Positions 33,778-42,087 of a stretch of DNA of 64,000 nt are shown piece by piece. The position numbers and the translations under genes are program-made. Below the pieces are notes generated by a model that searched no databases, had not been told where the DNA came from, and was given only the letters and a program-made list of their open reading frames with translations. Each line of letters starts with the position of its first letter. The stretch's first letter is position 1. This stretch comes from Blastococcus aurantiacus (GTDB lineage: Bacteria > Actinomycetota > Actinomycetes > Mycobacteriales > Geodermatophilaceae), in the NCBI RefSeq assembly GCF_900102425.1, contig NZ_FNBT01000005.1:62001-126000 (forward strand). Direction: 5' to 3'.

Positions 33778-34869
33778 CTGAGCACCGAATCCGCCCTGTT
33801 CGCCGGCACCCTGCTCGGCGACACCATCGCCGCGATCCGCCCGCGGGACGCCGCCGCCGAGCGCGCCGCCCGCGAGCGGCTGGACCGGATGACGAAGCCC
33901 GTCGGGTCGCTCGGCGTTCTGGAGGACGTCGCCGCGCAGCTCGCCGGCATCGCCGGCCGATGCCCGGCCCCCCTGCCCGAGCCCGCCACCGTGGCCGTCT
34001 TCGCCGGCGACCACGGGGTGCACGCCCAGGGTGTGACGCCGTGGCCGCAGGAGGTCACCGCCCAGATGGTGGCCAACTTCGTGGCCGGCGGCGCCGTGGT
34101 GAACGCCTTCGCCGCCGGGCTGGGTGCGCGGGTGGTCGTCGTGGACGTCGGCGTCGCCGTCCCGCTGGACGCCATGCCGTCGCTGCTGGACCGCAAGGTG
34201 CGGCCCGGGACCGCCGACCTGTCCGTCGGCCCGGCCATGACCGTCGACGAGGCCCGGCAGGCGCTCGAGGTCGGCATCGATGTGGCGACGACGCTCGCGG
34301 CCGACAGCGGGTGCCTGATCACCGGCGACATGGGCATCGCGAACACCACCGCCTCGGCCGCCCTGGTCTGCGCCTTCACCGGCGCGACCCCGGCGACGGC
34401 GACCGGGCGCGGCACCGGCATCGACGACCCCACGCTGGCCCGCAAGATCGAGGTCGTGAGCCGCGCGGTGGCCCGGGTGCCGGCGCGGCCGACGACGCCC
34501 GAGGCGGCGCTCGCGGTGCTGGCCGAGCTCGGCGGGCTCGAGCACGCGGGCCTGGCCGGCTTCGTGCTGGGCGCGGCCGCCGCTCGGGTGCCGGTGCTGC
34601 TGGACGGTGCGATCGCCGGCTCAGCGGCGCTGGTGGCCGCGGCGCTGTGCCCGACGGTGCTCGACTACGCGCTGGCCGGGCACACGTCGGTCGAGCCGGG
34701 GCACGCGGTCGCGCTCGAGAGCCTCGGCCTGCGCCCGCTCCTCGGACTCGACCTGCGGCTCGGCGAGGGCACGGGGGCGCTGCTGGCGCTGCCGCTCGTG
34801 ACGAGCGCCGCCCGCGCGCTGCGTGACGTGGCCACCTTCGACTCCGCCGGCGTCACCGAGAAGAGCTGA
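33778..34869 (+). CDS. cobT: nicotinate-nucleotide-dimethylbenzimidazole phosphoribosyltransferase, probable CTG start
   Basis: The 363-residue enzyme makes alpha-ribazole-5'-phosphate for the lower ligand of B12. CobT signatures are LDRMTKPVGSLGVLEDVAAQLA, VFAGDHGVHAQGVTPWPQEVTAQMV, GDMGIANTTASAAL, and HAGLAGFVLGAAAARVPVLLDG. The catalytic Glu region is GHTSVEPGHAVALESLGLRPLLGLDLRLGEGTGA. ATG 33889 would delete the first 37 residues including the helix before MTKP that family members have. CTG 33778 has GAGGAG five bases upstream and no ATG, GTG or TTG lies in frame before it. The stop overlaps the cobA start (TGATG). Confidence 0.9.
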   Translation: MSTESALFAGTLLGDTIAAIRPRDAAAERAARERLDRMTKPVGSLGVLEDVAAQLAGIAGRCPAPLPEPATVAVFAGDHGVHAQGVTPWPQEVTAQMVANFVAGGAVVNAFAAGLGARVVVVDVGVAVPLDAMPSLLDRKVRPGTADLSVGPAMTVDEARQALEVGIDVATTLAADSGCLITGDMGIANTTASAALVCAFTGATPATATGRGTGIDDPTLARKIEVVSRAVARVPARPTTPEAALAVLAELGGLEHAGLAGFVLGAAAARVPVLLDGAIAGSAALVAAALCPTVLDYALAGHTSVEPGHAVALESLGLRPLLGLDLRLGEGTGALLALPLVTSAARALRDVATFDSAGVTEKS

Positions 34870-36188
34870 TGGCCACCGGGACTGCGGGCGACGGCGGCGA
34901 GCCCTCGGCGACTGCTCGCCCGGCCGGCCCCGGTGGGGCCGTCTACCCCGTCGGGCTGCGCCTGCTGGACCGGCGGGTGGTGGTCGTCGGCGGCGGTCAG
35001 GTGGCACACCGCCGGGTGGCCGGGCTGCTCGAGGCGCGGGCTCGGGTGACGGTGGTCAGTCCCGAGGTGACCCCCGCGCTGGAGGCGCTGGTCGCCCCCG
35101 GGTCGCTGACCTGGCTGCGCCGGCGCTACGAGCCCGGTGACCTCGACGGCGCCTGGTACGCCGTGGCCGCCACCGACGACCCGGGTGTGAACGCGGCCGT
35201 CGCGGCGGAGGCCGAGAGCGCCCGCATCTTCTGCGCCCGGGCCGACGACCGCGCCTCCTCCAGCGTCTGGACCCCGGCCACCGGCCGGCACGGCGACCTC
35301 GTCGTCGGCGTCCACGGCGGCGGCGACCCGCAGCGGGCGATCGCCGTCCGCGACGCCGTGGTCACCGGGTTGACCGACGGCACCGTGCCCGACCGCATCT
35401 CGCGCGAGGCGGCCGCCGGCCGCGCGGGCGCCGTCGTGCTGGTGGGCGGCGGCCCGGGCGATCCCGCGCTGATCACCGTGCGCGGGCGCCAGGCGGTGGC
35501 GCAGGCCGACGTCGTCGTGGCCGACCACCTGGCACCGCTGGCCCTGCTCGCCTCGCTGCCGGAGGACGTCGAGGTCATCGACGCCTCCAAGCTGCCCCGC
35601 GGGCGGTCGATGGCCCAGGAGCAGATCAACGAGCTGCTGGTCTCCCGCGCCCTGGCCGGCAAGCGGGTGGTGCGCCTCAAGGGCGGGGACCCGTTCGTGT
35701 TCGGCCGCGGCATGGAGGAGGTCGAGGCCTGCCTGGCCGCCGGCGTGCCCGTCGAGGTGGTGCCCGGGGTGACCAGCGCGATCGCCGTCCCCGCCCTGGC
35801 CGGCATCCCGGTCACCCACCGCGGGATGACCCACGAGTTCGTCGTCGTCTCCGGTCACCTGCCGCCCGGTCATCCGCAGTCGCTGGTGGACTGGCCGGCG
35901 ATCGCGCGGCTGCGCGGCACCGTCGTGGTGCTCATGGGGGTGGACACCGCACCGGCCATCGCCGCGGCGCTGGTCGAGCACGGCCGCGCCCCGTCGACGC
36001 CCGTGGCGGTGGTGAGCGACGGCTCCACCCCCACCCAGCGCACGGTGCGGACCACGCTGGCCGGGTTGCCCGCGACCCTCGCCGCCGAGGACATCCGGCC
36101 GCCGTCGGTCTGGGTGGTGGGCGATGTCGTCTCGCTCGCACCGGGGCTCGGAGCCGACCCGGCAGGGACGGCCGACACTCCCCGCTGA
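34869..36188 (+). CDS. cobA: uroporphyrinogen-III C-methyltransferase fused to precorrin-2 dehydrogenase (CobA/CysG-like)
   Basis: The 439-residue fusion has an N-terminal siroheme-synthase NAD domain (about residues 26-190), with LDRRVVVVGGGQVAHRRVAGLL and AVAATDDPGVNAAVAAEA. The C-terminal SAM methyltransferase (about 195-435) has VVLVGGGPGDPALITVRG, VVADHLAPLALL, VVRLKGGDPFVFGRGMEE and PVTHRGM. It would turn uroporphyrinogen III into precorrin-2 and then sirohydrochlorin, feeding siroheme and possibly B12. Its ATG overlaps the cobT stop, so translation is coupled. The stop lies inside a 32-bp palindrome. Confidence 0.95.
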   Translation: MATGTAGDGGEPSATARPAGPGGAVYPVGLRLLDRRVVVVGGGQVAHRRVAGLLEARARVTVVSPEVTPALEALVAPGSLTWLRRRYEPGDLDGAWYAVAATDDPGVNAAVAAEAESARIFCARADDRASSSVWTPATGRHGDLVVGVHGGGDPQRAIAVRDAVVTGLTDGTVPDRISREAAAGRAGAVVLVGGGPGDPALITVRGRQAVAQADVVVADHLAPLALLASLPEDVEVIDASKLPRGRSMAQEQINELLVSRALAGKRVVRLKGGDPFVFGRGMEEVEACLAAGVPVEVVPGVTSAIAVPALAGIPVTHRGMTHEFVVVSGHLPPGHPQSLVDWPAIARLRGTVVVLMGVDTAPAIAAALVEHGRAPSTPVAVVSDGSTPTQRTVRTTLAGLPATLAAEDIRPPSVWVVGDVVSLAPGLGADPAGTADTPR

Positions 36189-36213
36189 TCCCGGGGCGCC
36201 CCGGGATCAGCGG
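36182..36213. terminator. perfect 32-bp palindrome containing both stop codons of a convergent pair
   Basis: The segment reads the same on both strands over all 32 bases, beginning CCGCTGATCCCGGG and ending with its complement. The cobA TGA (36186-36188) and the sortase stop (36207-36209) sit symmetrically in its arms. As RNA it gives a 14-bp stem with a 4-base loop in either direction, so it is probably a bidirectional terminator. Confidence 0.8.
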
Positions 36214-36875
36214 ACGACGGTCGCGAAGACCACCGTGTTCTCCGTGCTGGTCCCGGCGTCCTCCACGAACTCCCCGCCGCAGGTCACGAGCGCGACGTCG
36301 GCTCCCGCGGGGTGGCCGTTGAGGGTGTCGGCCAGCGCGGACGTGGCCTTGTCCAGGCCGGTGACCGGTGATCCGAGGACCTGGAGGCGCAGCACGGCGC
36401 CGTTGCCGTCGCGCAGGCTGACCTCGTCCCCGGGCCGCAGGGTGTGCAACTGGTCGAAGACCGCGCCGCCGCTGTTCTGCTGGTGGCCGAGGATGACCGC
36501 CATCTGACCCGAGCCCGGCTGCGGCCCGTCCGACCACCACGAGGTGGTCTCCATCGACTCCGGCACGCCGTAGCCGGCGACCGGCTGCCCGGTGAAGGGG
36601 TTCTCGTACTGCACCGTGCCGCGGGACTCCACGACGGTGTCGACGTCGATCGCCGGGATGGTCAGCCGGGCGGGCTGGATCGCTCCCGCGGCGACGAGCT
36701 CCCCGGCCGGCACCGCGGCGTCACCCGCGACCGGTGCCGACGCACCGGGGGCCGGCCGCGGAGTGGTCTCCGCGTCCGGCCGCCCGGCGACGACGAACAG
36801 CAGTGCGAGGCCGGCCGCCAGGACGACCAGGAAGGCGCCGACGGCGCGGAGATCAATCCCGCGTACGAACCGCAC
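36207..36875 (-). CDS. class F sortase
   Basis: The 222-residue protein has an N-terminal membrane anchor (LRAVGAFLVVLAAGLALLFVVAG) and a Pro-rich stalk. A sortase domain (about residues 65-222) follows. The catalytic His is in VILGHQQNSGGAVF and the catalytic Cys in ALVTCGGEF. The closing strand is ENTVVFATVVR, where the Arg is less clear than in other sortases. Class F sortases attach surface proteins bearing LPxTG-like signals in actinobacteria. The GTG at 36875 lies inside the substrate-like gene, overlapping it by 23 bases. Confidence 0.9.
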   Translation of the reverse strand: MRFVRGIDLRAVGAFLVVLAAGLALLFVVAGRPDAETTPRPAPGASAPVAGDAAVPAGELVAAGAIQPARLTIPAIDVDTVVESRGTVQYENPFTGQPVAGYGVPESMETTSWWSDGPQPGSGQMAVILGHQQNSGGAVFDQLHTLRPGDEVSLRDGNGAVLRLQVLGSPVTGLDKATSALADTLNGHPAGADVALVTCGGEFVEDAGTSTENTVVFATVVR

Positions 36876-37701
36876 GGCCCCGCATCCCGTATCCAGCAGC
36901 GCCGGCCGCCACGAGGACCAGCCCGCCACCCAGGGCGGTCAGCGGCACCGAGACGTCATCGGCTCGCGCCGTGTCCGCACCGGTCGGCGCGTAGCCGGGG
37001 TAGGACACCGGCTGGGCCACCGGCTGCGCCGCGGGCGGGGAAGCCGCCGGAGGCTGGTTCGTACCACCGCCCACCGGCGTCACGGGGGCGGGCTCCTCGG
37101 GCTCCTCGCCGGCCGGCGGGGTGGGCACACACTTCTCGAGCGATGCCAGCACCAGCTCGAGGCCACCGATGATGTCCTCGGACGGACCGGCCTCCCCCTC
37201 GCCGGGGGTGAATCCGGTCAGGAGGTCCTCGATGAGCGTGGGCAGCGCGGTCGGGTCCGCCTCGCTCAGCTCGACCAGGAAGGCCTCGAGCTCTGCTGCG
37301 TACTCCTCGAACTCGAGCAGCGCCGCCAGGCCCGCTCCGAACTGCTCGAGTCCGGCAGACACGCCCTCGATGCACTCCGCGGAGAAGCCCGCCTGCGCGA
37401 ACAGTGCCTGCAGCTCCGCGGGAACCTCGAACGGCGGGGGCTCCTCGGCGTCGTCCGGCGCAGTGACCTCGGGGTCCGTGGCCTCAGGGTCGTCGGTCCC
37501 CGGCTCCAGCGGGTTCGTCACGGGCAGATCGCCGGTCGCCTGTTCGACGACGTCACCGAGGGCGTCGGTCACCGGGTTCGCCGGGACCTCGGGTTCCGCG
37601 TGGGCGAGGCCTGTCGGGACGAGCACGAGTGCAGCGGCCATGCCGGACGCCACCAGGGCACGACGCCCATGACGCGGAAGGGTGGAGGTGCGCAGAGACA
37701 A
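36853..37701 (-). CDS. secreted cell-wall-anchored protein, probable sortase substrate
   Basis: The 282-residue protein starts at TTG 37701 (GGGAG 6 bases upstream). It has a signal peptide (RRALVASGMAAALVLVPTGLAHA, cut after AHA) and an acidic Pro-rich stretch. A helical central domain holds paired Cys (SAECIEG and EKCVP), followed by a Pro/Ala linker. The C-terminal sorting region has YAPTGAD, then a hydrophobic helix PLTALGGGLVLVAAGAAGYG and a basic tail RGRAVRTRD. The motif is a variant of LPxTG/LAxTG. Overlap with the class F sortase gene makes the two a natural enzyme-substrate pair. Confidence 0.82.
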   Translation of the reverse strand: MSLRTSTLPRHGRRALVASGMAAALVLVPTGLAHAEPEVPANPVTDALGDVVEQATGDLPVTNPLEPGTDDPEATDPEVTAPDDAEEPPPFEVPAELQALFAQAGFSAECIEGVSAGLEQFGAGLAALLEFEEYAAELEAFLVELSEADPTALPTLIEDLLTGFTPGEGEAGPSEDIIGGLELVLASLEKCVPTPPAGEEPEEPAPVTPVGGGTNQPPAASPPAAQPVAQPVSYPGYAPTGADTARADDVSVPLTALGGGLVLVAAGAAGYGMRGRAVRTRD

Positions 37702-37885
37702 GTGTGACTCCCGGTTACGAACAGGTGAGTGAGCGCCCTCACTGTCCGAAGGGTCTCCGACCCTCGCCAGTCCGGACCTGCGCTTTCGCCCCGGAGCAAG
37801 GTGCGTCGTGACCCAGCGCACGCGAAGTGGGACGGACCGTTCCCACTCCCGCCGCGCGACGGCGCTCCCCGGACCACGCGATCTC

Positions 37886-37943
37886 CACGTCGATTACGTG
37901 GTTGTGCTGTCGATGTAGCACTCCTACTATCAGCCGCATCGAC
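37886..37943 (+). promoter_or_regulatory. promoter with inverted repeats before the ABC/XRE operon
   Basis: TTGTGC (37902-37907) and TACTAT (37925-37930) have a 17-base spacer, a good vegetative promoter. CACGT-CGATT-ACGTG (37886-37900) is an inverted repeat just upstream of the -35. GTCGATG (37909-37915) and CATCGAC (37937-37943) flank the -10 as 7-bp inverted arms. These are candidate operators for the XRE-type regulator encoded at the end of the operon. Confidence 0.65.
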
Positions 37944-37957
37944 GAGAGGGGCGGCGC

Positions 37958-38884
37958 ATGAGCTCGACAGCCGACGATGCGGTGATCTCCGTCCGCGGGC
38001 TGCGGATGTCCTACGGCTCCCACGAGGTCCTCACCGGCGTGGACCTGGACGTCCACCCCGGCGAGGTGGTCTGCCTGCTCGGGCCGAACGGCGCAGGCAA
38101 GACCACGACCATCGAGGTGCTGGAGGGCTTCCGGCTGCCCTCCGACGGTCAGGTGCGGGTGCTCGGTGAGGACCCGGCCACCGCCGGCGACGCGTGGCGG
38201 GCGCGGGTGGGCGTGGTCCTGCAGTCGTGGCGCGACCACGCCCGGTGGACGCCGCGCGCCCTGCTCACGTCCCTGGGCGGCTACTTCGCCCCCTACTCGA
38301 CACCCGAGCGCGCGCGCCCCTACGACGTCGACGAGCTGCTGGTCACCGTGGGTCTGGGCGAGCACGCCGATCGCCGGATCGGCACGCTGTCCGGCGGCCA
38401 GCGGCGCCGCCTGGACGTCGCCGTCGGCATCATCGGCCGGCCCGAGCTGCTCTTCCTCGACGAACCGACGGCCGGCTTCGACCCCCAGGCCCGGCGCGAC
38501 TTCCACGACCTCGTGCACCGGCTCTCCGACCTGGAGGGGACCACCATCCTGCTGACCACGCACGACCTCGCCGAGGCCGAGAAGCTGGCCGACCGGATCC
38601 TGATCCTGGACGACGGCCGGATCGTCGCCGACGGCAGCGCCGAGGAGCTCACCCGCCAGGTCGCGGGGACGTCCGAGGTGCGCTGGGCCCGGGGACGGGA
38701 GCGGTTCGTGCACCCCACCGACGACGTCGTCGGCTTCGTGCGGCGGCTGTTCGAGCAGGAGGGCGACGCGCTCACCGACCTCGAGGTCCGCAAGGCCAGC
38801 CTGGAGGACACCTACCTGGCGATGGTGCAGCGCTCGCAGCCCGACGCCCCCTCGACCGCACGCCTCCAGGAGGTGACCTGGTGA
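37958..38884 (+). CDS. ABC transporter ATP-binding protein
   Basis: The 308-residue ATPase has Walker A GPNGAGKTTT, signature LSGGQRRRLDVAVG, Walker B LLFLDEPTAGFDPQ and switch His in LLTTHDLAEAEKL. It belongs to the drug/lipid exporter (ABC-2, CcmA/DrrA) family. The C-terminal about 80 residues (SEVRWARGRERFVHPTDD, then LEVRKASLEDTYLAMV) form the usual regulatory extension. ATG with GAGAGG upstream. Stop overlaps the permease start as GTGA. Confidence 0.95.
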   Translation: MSSTADDAVISVRGLRMSYGSHEVLTGVDLDVHPGEVVCLLGPNGAGKTTTIEVLEGFRLPSDGQVRVLGEDPATAGDAWRARVGVVLQSWRDHARWTPRALLTSLGGYFAPYSTPERARPYDVDELLVTVGLGEHADRRIGTLSGGQRRRLDVAVGIIGRPELLFLDEPTAGFDPQARRDFHDLVHRLSDLEGTTILLTTHDLAEAEKLADRILILDDGRIVADGSAEELTRQVAGTSEVRWARGRERFVHPTDDVVGFVRRLFEQEGDALTDLEVRKASLEDTYLAMVQRSQPDAPSTARLQEVTW

Positions 38885-39735
38885 ACGCCACCCGCCATGC
38901 GATCGGTCTCGGCCTGCGCCGCGGCTGGACGGAGTTCCTGCTCAGCCTGCGCAGCCCCCAGGACCAGGGCTTCTACCTGTTCACCGCCGTCGGCACGCTG
39001 GCGTTCCTGTGGTTCAACCGCGACAACGAGCTCGAGGGCACCGCGCTGCTGTACCCCACCTACGCGCTGCCGAGCATCCTCGGGGCGCTGCTGGCCTTCG
39101 GGGTCGTCATCGGCCCCGCGTTCGCCCTCGCGATGGAGCGCGAGGACGGCACGCTGCTCCGGCACAAGGCACTCCCCCACGGCATGCAGGGCTACGTGAC
39201 CGGCCAGCTCACCTACCACTCGCTGAGCCTGTTCCCGTCGCTGCTGACCATCCTCGTGCCGAGCTTCCTGCTCTTCGACGGGCTCATGCACGGCGGCGCC
39301 GCGGGCTGGCTCACGGTGGCGTGGGTCGTGGCGCTCGGCCTGCTCGCCACCCTGCCGCTGGGGATGATCCTGGGCTCGATCGTGCCGAGCACGCAGAAGG
39401 TCGGCACCTGGGGAATGCTGCCGATCATGGTCCTCACCGCGATCTCGGGGATCTTCTTCCCCATCCAGTCGCTGTGGGGATGGGTGCAGGGCGTGGCCCA
39501 GGTCTTCCCGACGTACTGGATCGGGCTCGGGCTGCGCTCGGCCTTCCTCCCCGACTCCGCGGTCACCCTCGAGCTGGGCGACTCCTGGCGCACCGGCACC
39601 ACGGTCGCGGTACTGCTCGCCTGGGCCGTGGTCGGCGCCCTGCTCACCCCGCGGGTGCTGCGCCGGATGGCCCGGCGCCAGTCCGGCTCGACGGTGGAGG
39701 CTGCGCGCGAGGCCTCGCTGCAGTGGGTGCGCTGA
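38881..39735 (+). CDS. ABC-2 type transporter permease
   Basis: The 284-residue protein has six hydrophobic helices, beginning after FYLFTAVGTLAFLWF and including PSILGALLAFGVVIGPAFALAMERE. It ends with TTVAVLLAWAVVGALLTPRVLRRMARR. The AMEREDGTLLRHKALPHG cytoplasmic loop is the ABC-2 coupling segment, and GIFFPIQSLWGWVQGVAQVFPTYWIG is typical of DrrB-like exporters. It should form the channel with the upstream ATPase, probably as a dimer, exporting an unknown lipophilic compound or peptide. Confidence 0.92.
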   Translation: MNATRHAIGLGLRRGWTEFLLSLRSPQDQGFYLFTAVGTLAFLWFNRDNELEGTALLYPTYALPSILGALLAFGVVIGPAFALAMEREDGTLLRHKALPHGMQGYVTGQLTYHSLSLFPSLLTILVPSFLLFDGLMHGGAAGWLTVAWVVALGLLATLPLGMILGSIVPSTQKVGTWGMLPIMVLTAISGIFFPIQSLWGWVQGVAQVFPTYWIGLGLRSAFLPDSAVTLELGDSWRTGTTVAVLLAWAVVGALLTPRVLRRMARRQSGSTVEAAREASLQWVR

Positions 39736-39739
39736 CCCG

Positions 39740-40027
39740 GTGACCCCTGATGCCACGGGTGAGCGCTCGGGCGACGCCGTGCACAACCGGATCGCCCTGC
39801 TGCGCGCCGAGCAGCAGGTGACCCGCCGGGAGCTCGCCGATGCCCTCGGCGTCCACTACCAGACGGTGGGCTACCTGGAGCGCGGCGAGTACAACCCGAG
39901 CCTGCACCTGGCGCTGCGCATCGCGGAGTTCTTCGGCGTCCCGGTGGAGGCGGTCTTCTCCACGCGGCCCTTCCCCCGCATCACCGACCTGCACCGGACG
40001 GCCGCGGAGCCGCCGCGCACCGCCTAG
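39740..40027 (+). CDS. XRE-family helix-turn-helix regulator
   Basis: The 95-residue protein has a Cro/CI-type HTH at about residues 16-70: IALLRAEQQVTRRELADALGVHYQTVGYLERGEYNPSLHLALRIAEFFGVPVEAVFS, the standard five-helix pattern. The short C-terminal tail has no sensor domain. It is the third gene of the ABC operon (4 bases after the permease stop) and probably controls the promoter before the ATPase gene, where inverted repeats occur. Ligand is unknown. Confidence 0.92.
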   Translation: MTPDATGERSGDAVHNRIALLRAEQQVTRRELADALGVHYQTVGYLERGEYNPSLHLALRIAEFFGVPVEAVFSTRPFPRITDLHRTAAEPPRTA

Positions 40028-40030
40028 CGG

Positions 40031-40882
40031 TCAGATGTTGGCGCCGTCGGGCGGCGGGTCCGGTGGCAGGGGCGCCGCCATGCCGGATCCGGACGACGCC
40101 GGTGCGCCCATGCCCAGTGTGTAGGCGGTCATCGACAGCGAGCCGTAGGCGTAACCGTCGACCAGCACCTCGGCGGGCCTCCCTGCCTCCCGCGCCAGCC
40201 CCGCCAGGTAGAGCAGCGGCAGGAAGTGGTCCGGCGTCGGGACGGCGAGGCCGAAGTCCCGGTGCCCGTCCAGCCGGGCGACGCCGGCCGGATCCGTGAG
40301 CATGTGCTCCTTGGCCTGCTGGTCGAACCGCTGCGCCCAGTCGAAGCCGGCGTCGGGCATCGCCCGGCTCACCCCGCCGAGGTTGTGTACGACGTTGCCG
40401 CTGCCGATCACCAGCACCCCGCGCTCCCGCAGCGGGGCGAGGGCCGCGCCGAGCTGGAGGTGGTAGTCGAAGGACTTCAGCGCGTTGAGCGACAGCTGGA
40501 CCACCGGGATGTCCGCCTCAGGGAAGGCGTGCAGCAGCACCGACCAGGTGCCGTGGTCGATCCCCCAGCTGTCGACGTCGGCGCCGACCCACGTCGGGTG
40601 CACGACCTCGACGATCTCGTCGTACAGCTCGGGGAGGCCGGGCGGCTCGTAGCGGACGTCGAAGAGCTCGCGCGGGAACCCGTAGAAGTCGTGGATCGTC
40701 CGCGGCCGGGGCATGGCGGTCACGGCCGTCGCCTGCATGTACCAGTGCGCGGAAATCACGAGGATGGCCCGCGGGCGGGGCACCGAGCGGCCGAAGGCGC
40801 GCCAGGCCTCGGTGTAGCGGTTCTTCTCCAGGGCGTTCATCGGGTTGCCGTGACCGATGAACGCGGCCGGCATCACCGTCAT
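40031..40882 (-). CDS. class III extradiol dioxygenase, DODA/YgiD type
   Basis: The 283-residue protein resembles 4,5-DOPA dioxygenase. It starts MPAAFIGHGNPMNALEKN, with the Fe-ligand His in FIGHGNP. RAILVISAHWYMQATAVT gives the second His, GIDHGTWSVLLHAFPEADIPVVQLSLN holds a further His, and VIGSGNVVHNLGGV holds the last. The substrate is likely an aromatic diol such as DOPA or a catechol. ATG 40882 has GGGAGG five bases upstream. The final 25 residues are Pro/Gly-rich. It is convergent with the XRE gene, 3 bases apart. Confidence 0.88.
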   Translation of the reverse strand: MTVMPAAFIGHGNPMNALEKNRYTEAWRAFGRSVPRPRAILVISAHWYMQATAVTAMPRPRTIHDFYGFPRELFDVRYEPPGLPELYDEIVEVVHPTWVGADVDSWGIDHGTWSVLLHAFPEADIPVVQLSLNALKSFDYHLQLGAALAPLRERGVLVIGSGNVVHNLGGVSRAMPDAGFDWAQRFDQQAKEHMLTDPAGVARLDGHRDFGLAVPTPDHFLPLLYLAGLAREAGRPAEVLVDGYAYGSLSMTAYTLGMGAPASSGSGMAAPLPPDPPPDGANI

Positions 40883-40941
40883 GCGACCCTCCCCGGTCGA
40901 CGCGTCCCCGATCATGCCCCGGCCGCAAGTCATCGCGCAGC

Positions 40942-42087
40942 TCAGCCGAGGGCCCGGTGCACCACGAGCGCCGCGCCGAACAGCTGGATGCCGCGGGAGG
41001 ACCGCGGGTCGACGCCGGTCAGCTCGGCGATCCGGTCCAGGCGGTTGTCGACGGTGTTGGCGTGCACCGCGAGCACCCGGGCGGCGTCCCGCCGGTTCAG
41101 GTCGGCGTCGAGGAACGCGACGAGGGTGGGCAGCAGCTCGCCGTGCCCGGACAGCGGGGCCAGCACCGCCACCAGCTCAGCGGCGCTGTCGACGGGGTGG
41201 GTGAGGTGGTACTCGAGCAGCACGTCGGACAGCCGGTGCACCCCCGGACGGCCGGCCACGACGGCGATCCGGTCGGCCCGTGCCGCGGCCGCCGGCACGC
41301 CCGCGGGCGAGGACGCCGACGCGGCCCCGACGACCGGTGCGCCCGCGTCCACGGCGGGGAACCGGCGCGCCAGCTCCTCGACCGGGAAGGACGCCGGCAG
41401 GAGCACGAACCCGCCGAGGTCGTCGCGCAGGCTCAGCGCCCTCCCGTCGGCGCGGGGGGCGGCGTGCCCCAGCACCCACCGCAGCGCGGCCCTGGCGGCG
41501 GCCGGGTCGCCGTTCCCCGCACCCCGCACCCGGAGCACCAGGTAGCCGCTCTCCAGCGGCAGGCCGTAGCGGGCCGCGACGTCCGCCGGCCCCTCACCGC
41601 GGAGCAGCGCCCAGGTGAGCTCGCGGACGGCGACGTGCTGGTCACCCGCGCCGGTCAGGTACGCCTCGGTCACCTGGGTGACGGCCGCCCCCACGGCGCG
41701 CAGCTGCTCGCGGGTGAGCCGGAGCAGCGCGGCCTCCTCACCCGGCAGAGCCGCCTCGGCGAGCGCGTCGACCACGACCTCGGCGCCGACGGAGTAGGTC
41801 TGGACGAGCGCCGCCAGCGGCACGCCTTCCTCCGCGCGCTGCACCGCGCGCCGCCGGGACAGCCCCGTGTCCCGGCCGGGCAGGCCCTGCGCGTGCTCGA
41901 GGAAGGCGCGGATGGCGGACCGCGCCGTCGCGGCGACCTCGACGTCCTGCACCTCGCTGGGCAGCCGGTCGAAACCGGGCACCTCGGCGCGGATCCGCTC
42001 CACGACGCGGCGGGCCAGCCGCGGGACCTGCGGGACCAGCCGCGCCGCCAGAGCGGCGGCCTGCTCGTCGGCCCCGGCTTGTGACAT
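40942..42087 (-). CDS. PucR-family transcriptional regulator
   Basis: The 381-residue protein has a C-terminal PucR helix-turn-helix (about 315-381): LVAFLDADLNRRDAARVLAVHANTVDNRLDRIAELTGVDPR. The central region is GGDEF-like, as in CdaR/PucR proteins (GYLVLRVRGAGNGDPAAARAALRWVLG). The N-terminal helical sensor has RRVVERIRAEVPGFDRLP. Such regulators control purine, amino-acid or carbohydrate use. Start ATG 42087 lies in the centre of a perfect palindrome and 6 bases after a -10 box, so it is leaderless and probably autoregulated. Confidence 0.9.
   Translation of the reverse strand: MSQAGADEQAAALAARLVPQVPRLARRVVERIRAEVPGFDRLPSEVQDVEVAATARSAIRAFLEHAQGLPGRDTGLSRRRAVQRAEEGVPLAALVQTYSVGAEVVVDALAEAALPGEEAALLRLTREQLRAVGAAVTQVTEAYLTGAGDQHVAVRELTWALLRGEGPADVAARYGLPLESGYLVLRVRGAGNGDPAAARAALRWVLGHAAPRADGRALSLRDDLGGFVLLPASFPVEELARRFPAVDAGAPVVGAASASSPAGVPAAAARADRIAVVAGRPGVHRLSDVLLEYHLTHPVDSAAELVAVLAPLSGHGELLPTLVAFLDADLNRRDAARVLAVHANTVDNRLDRIAELTGVDPRSSRGIQLFGAALVVHRALG

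Noticed and set aside
19739-33780. Cobalamin riboswitch before cob genes
   Set aside because: I looked upstream of cobS, cobD, cobQ and cobT for B12-box-like and kissing-loop sequence; gaps are too short or show none.
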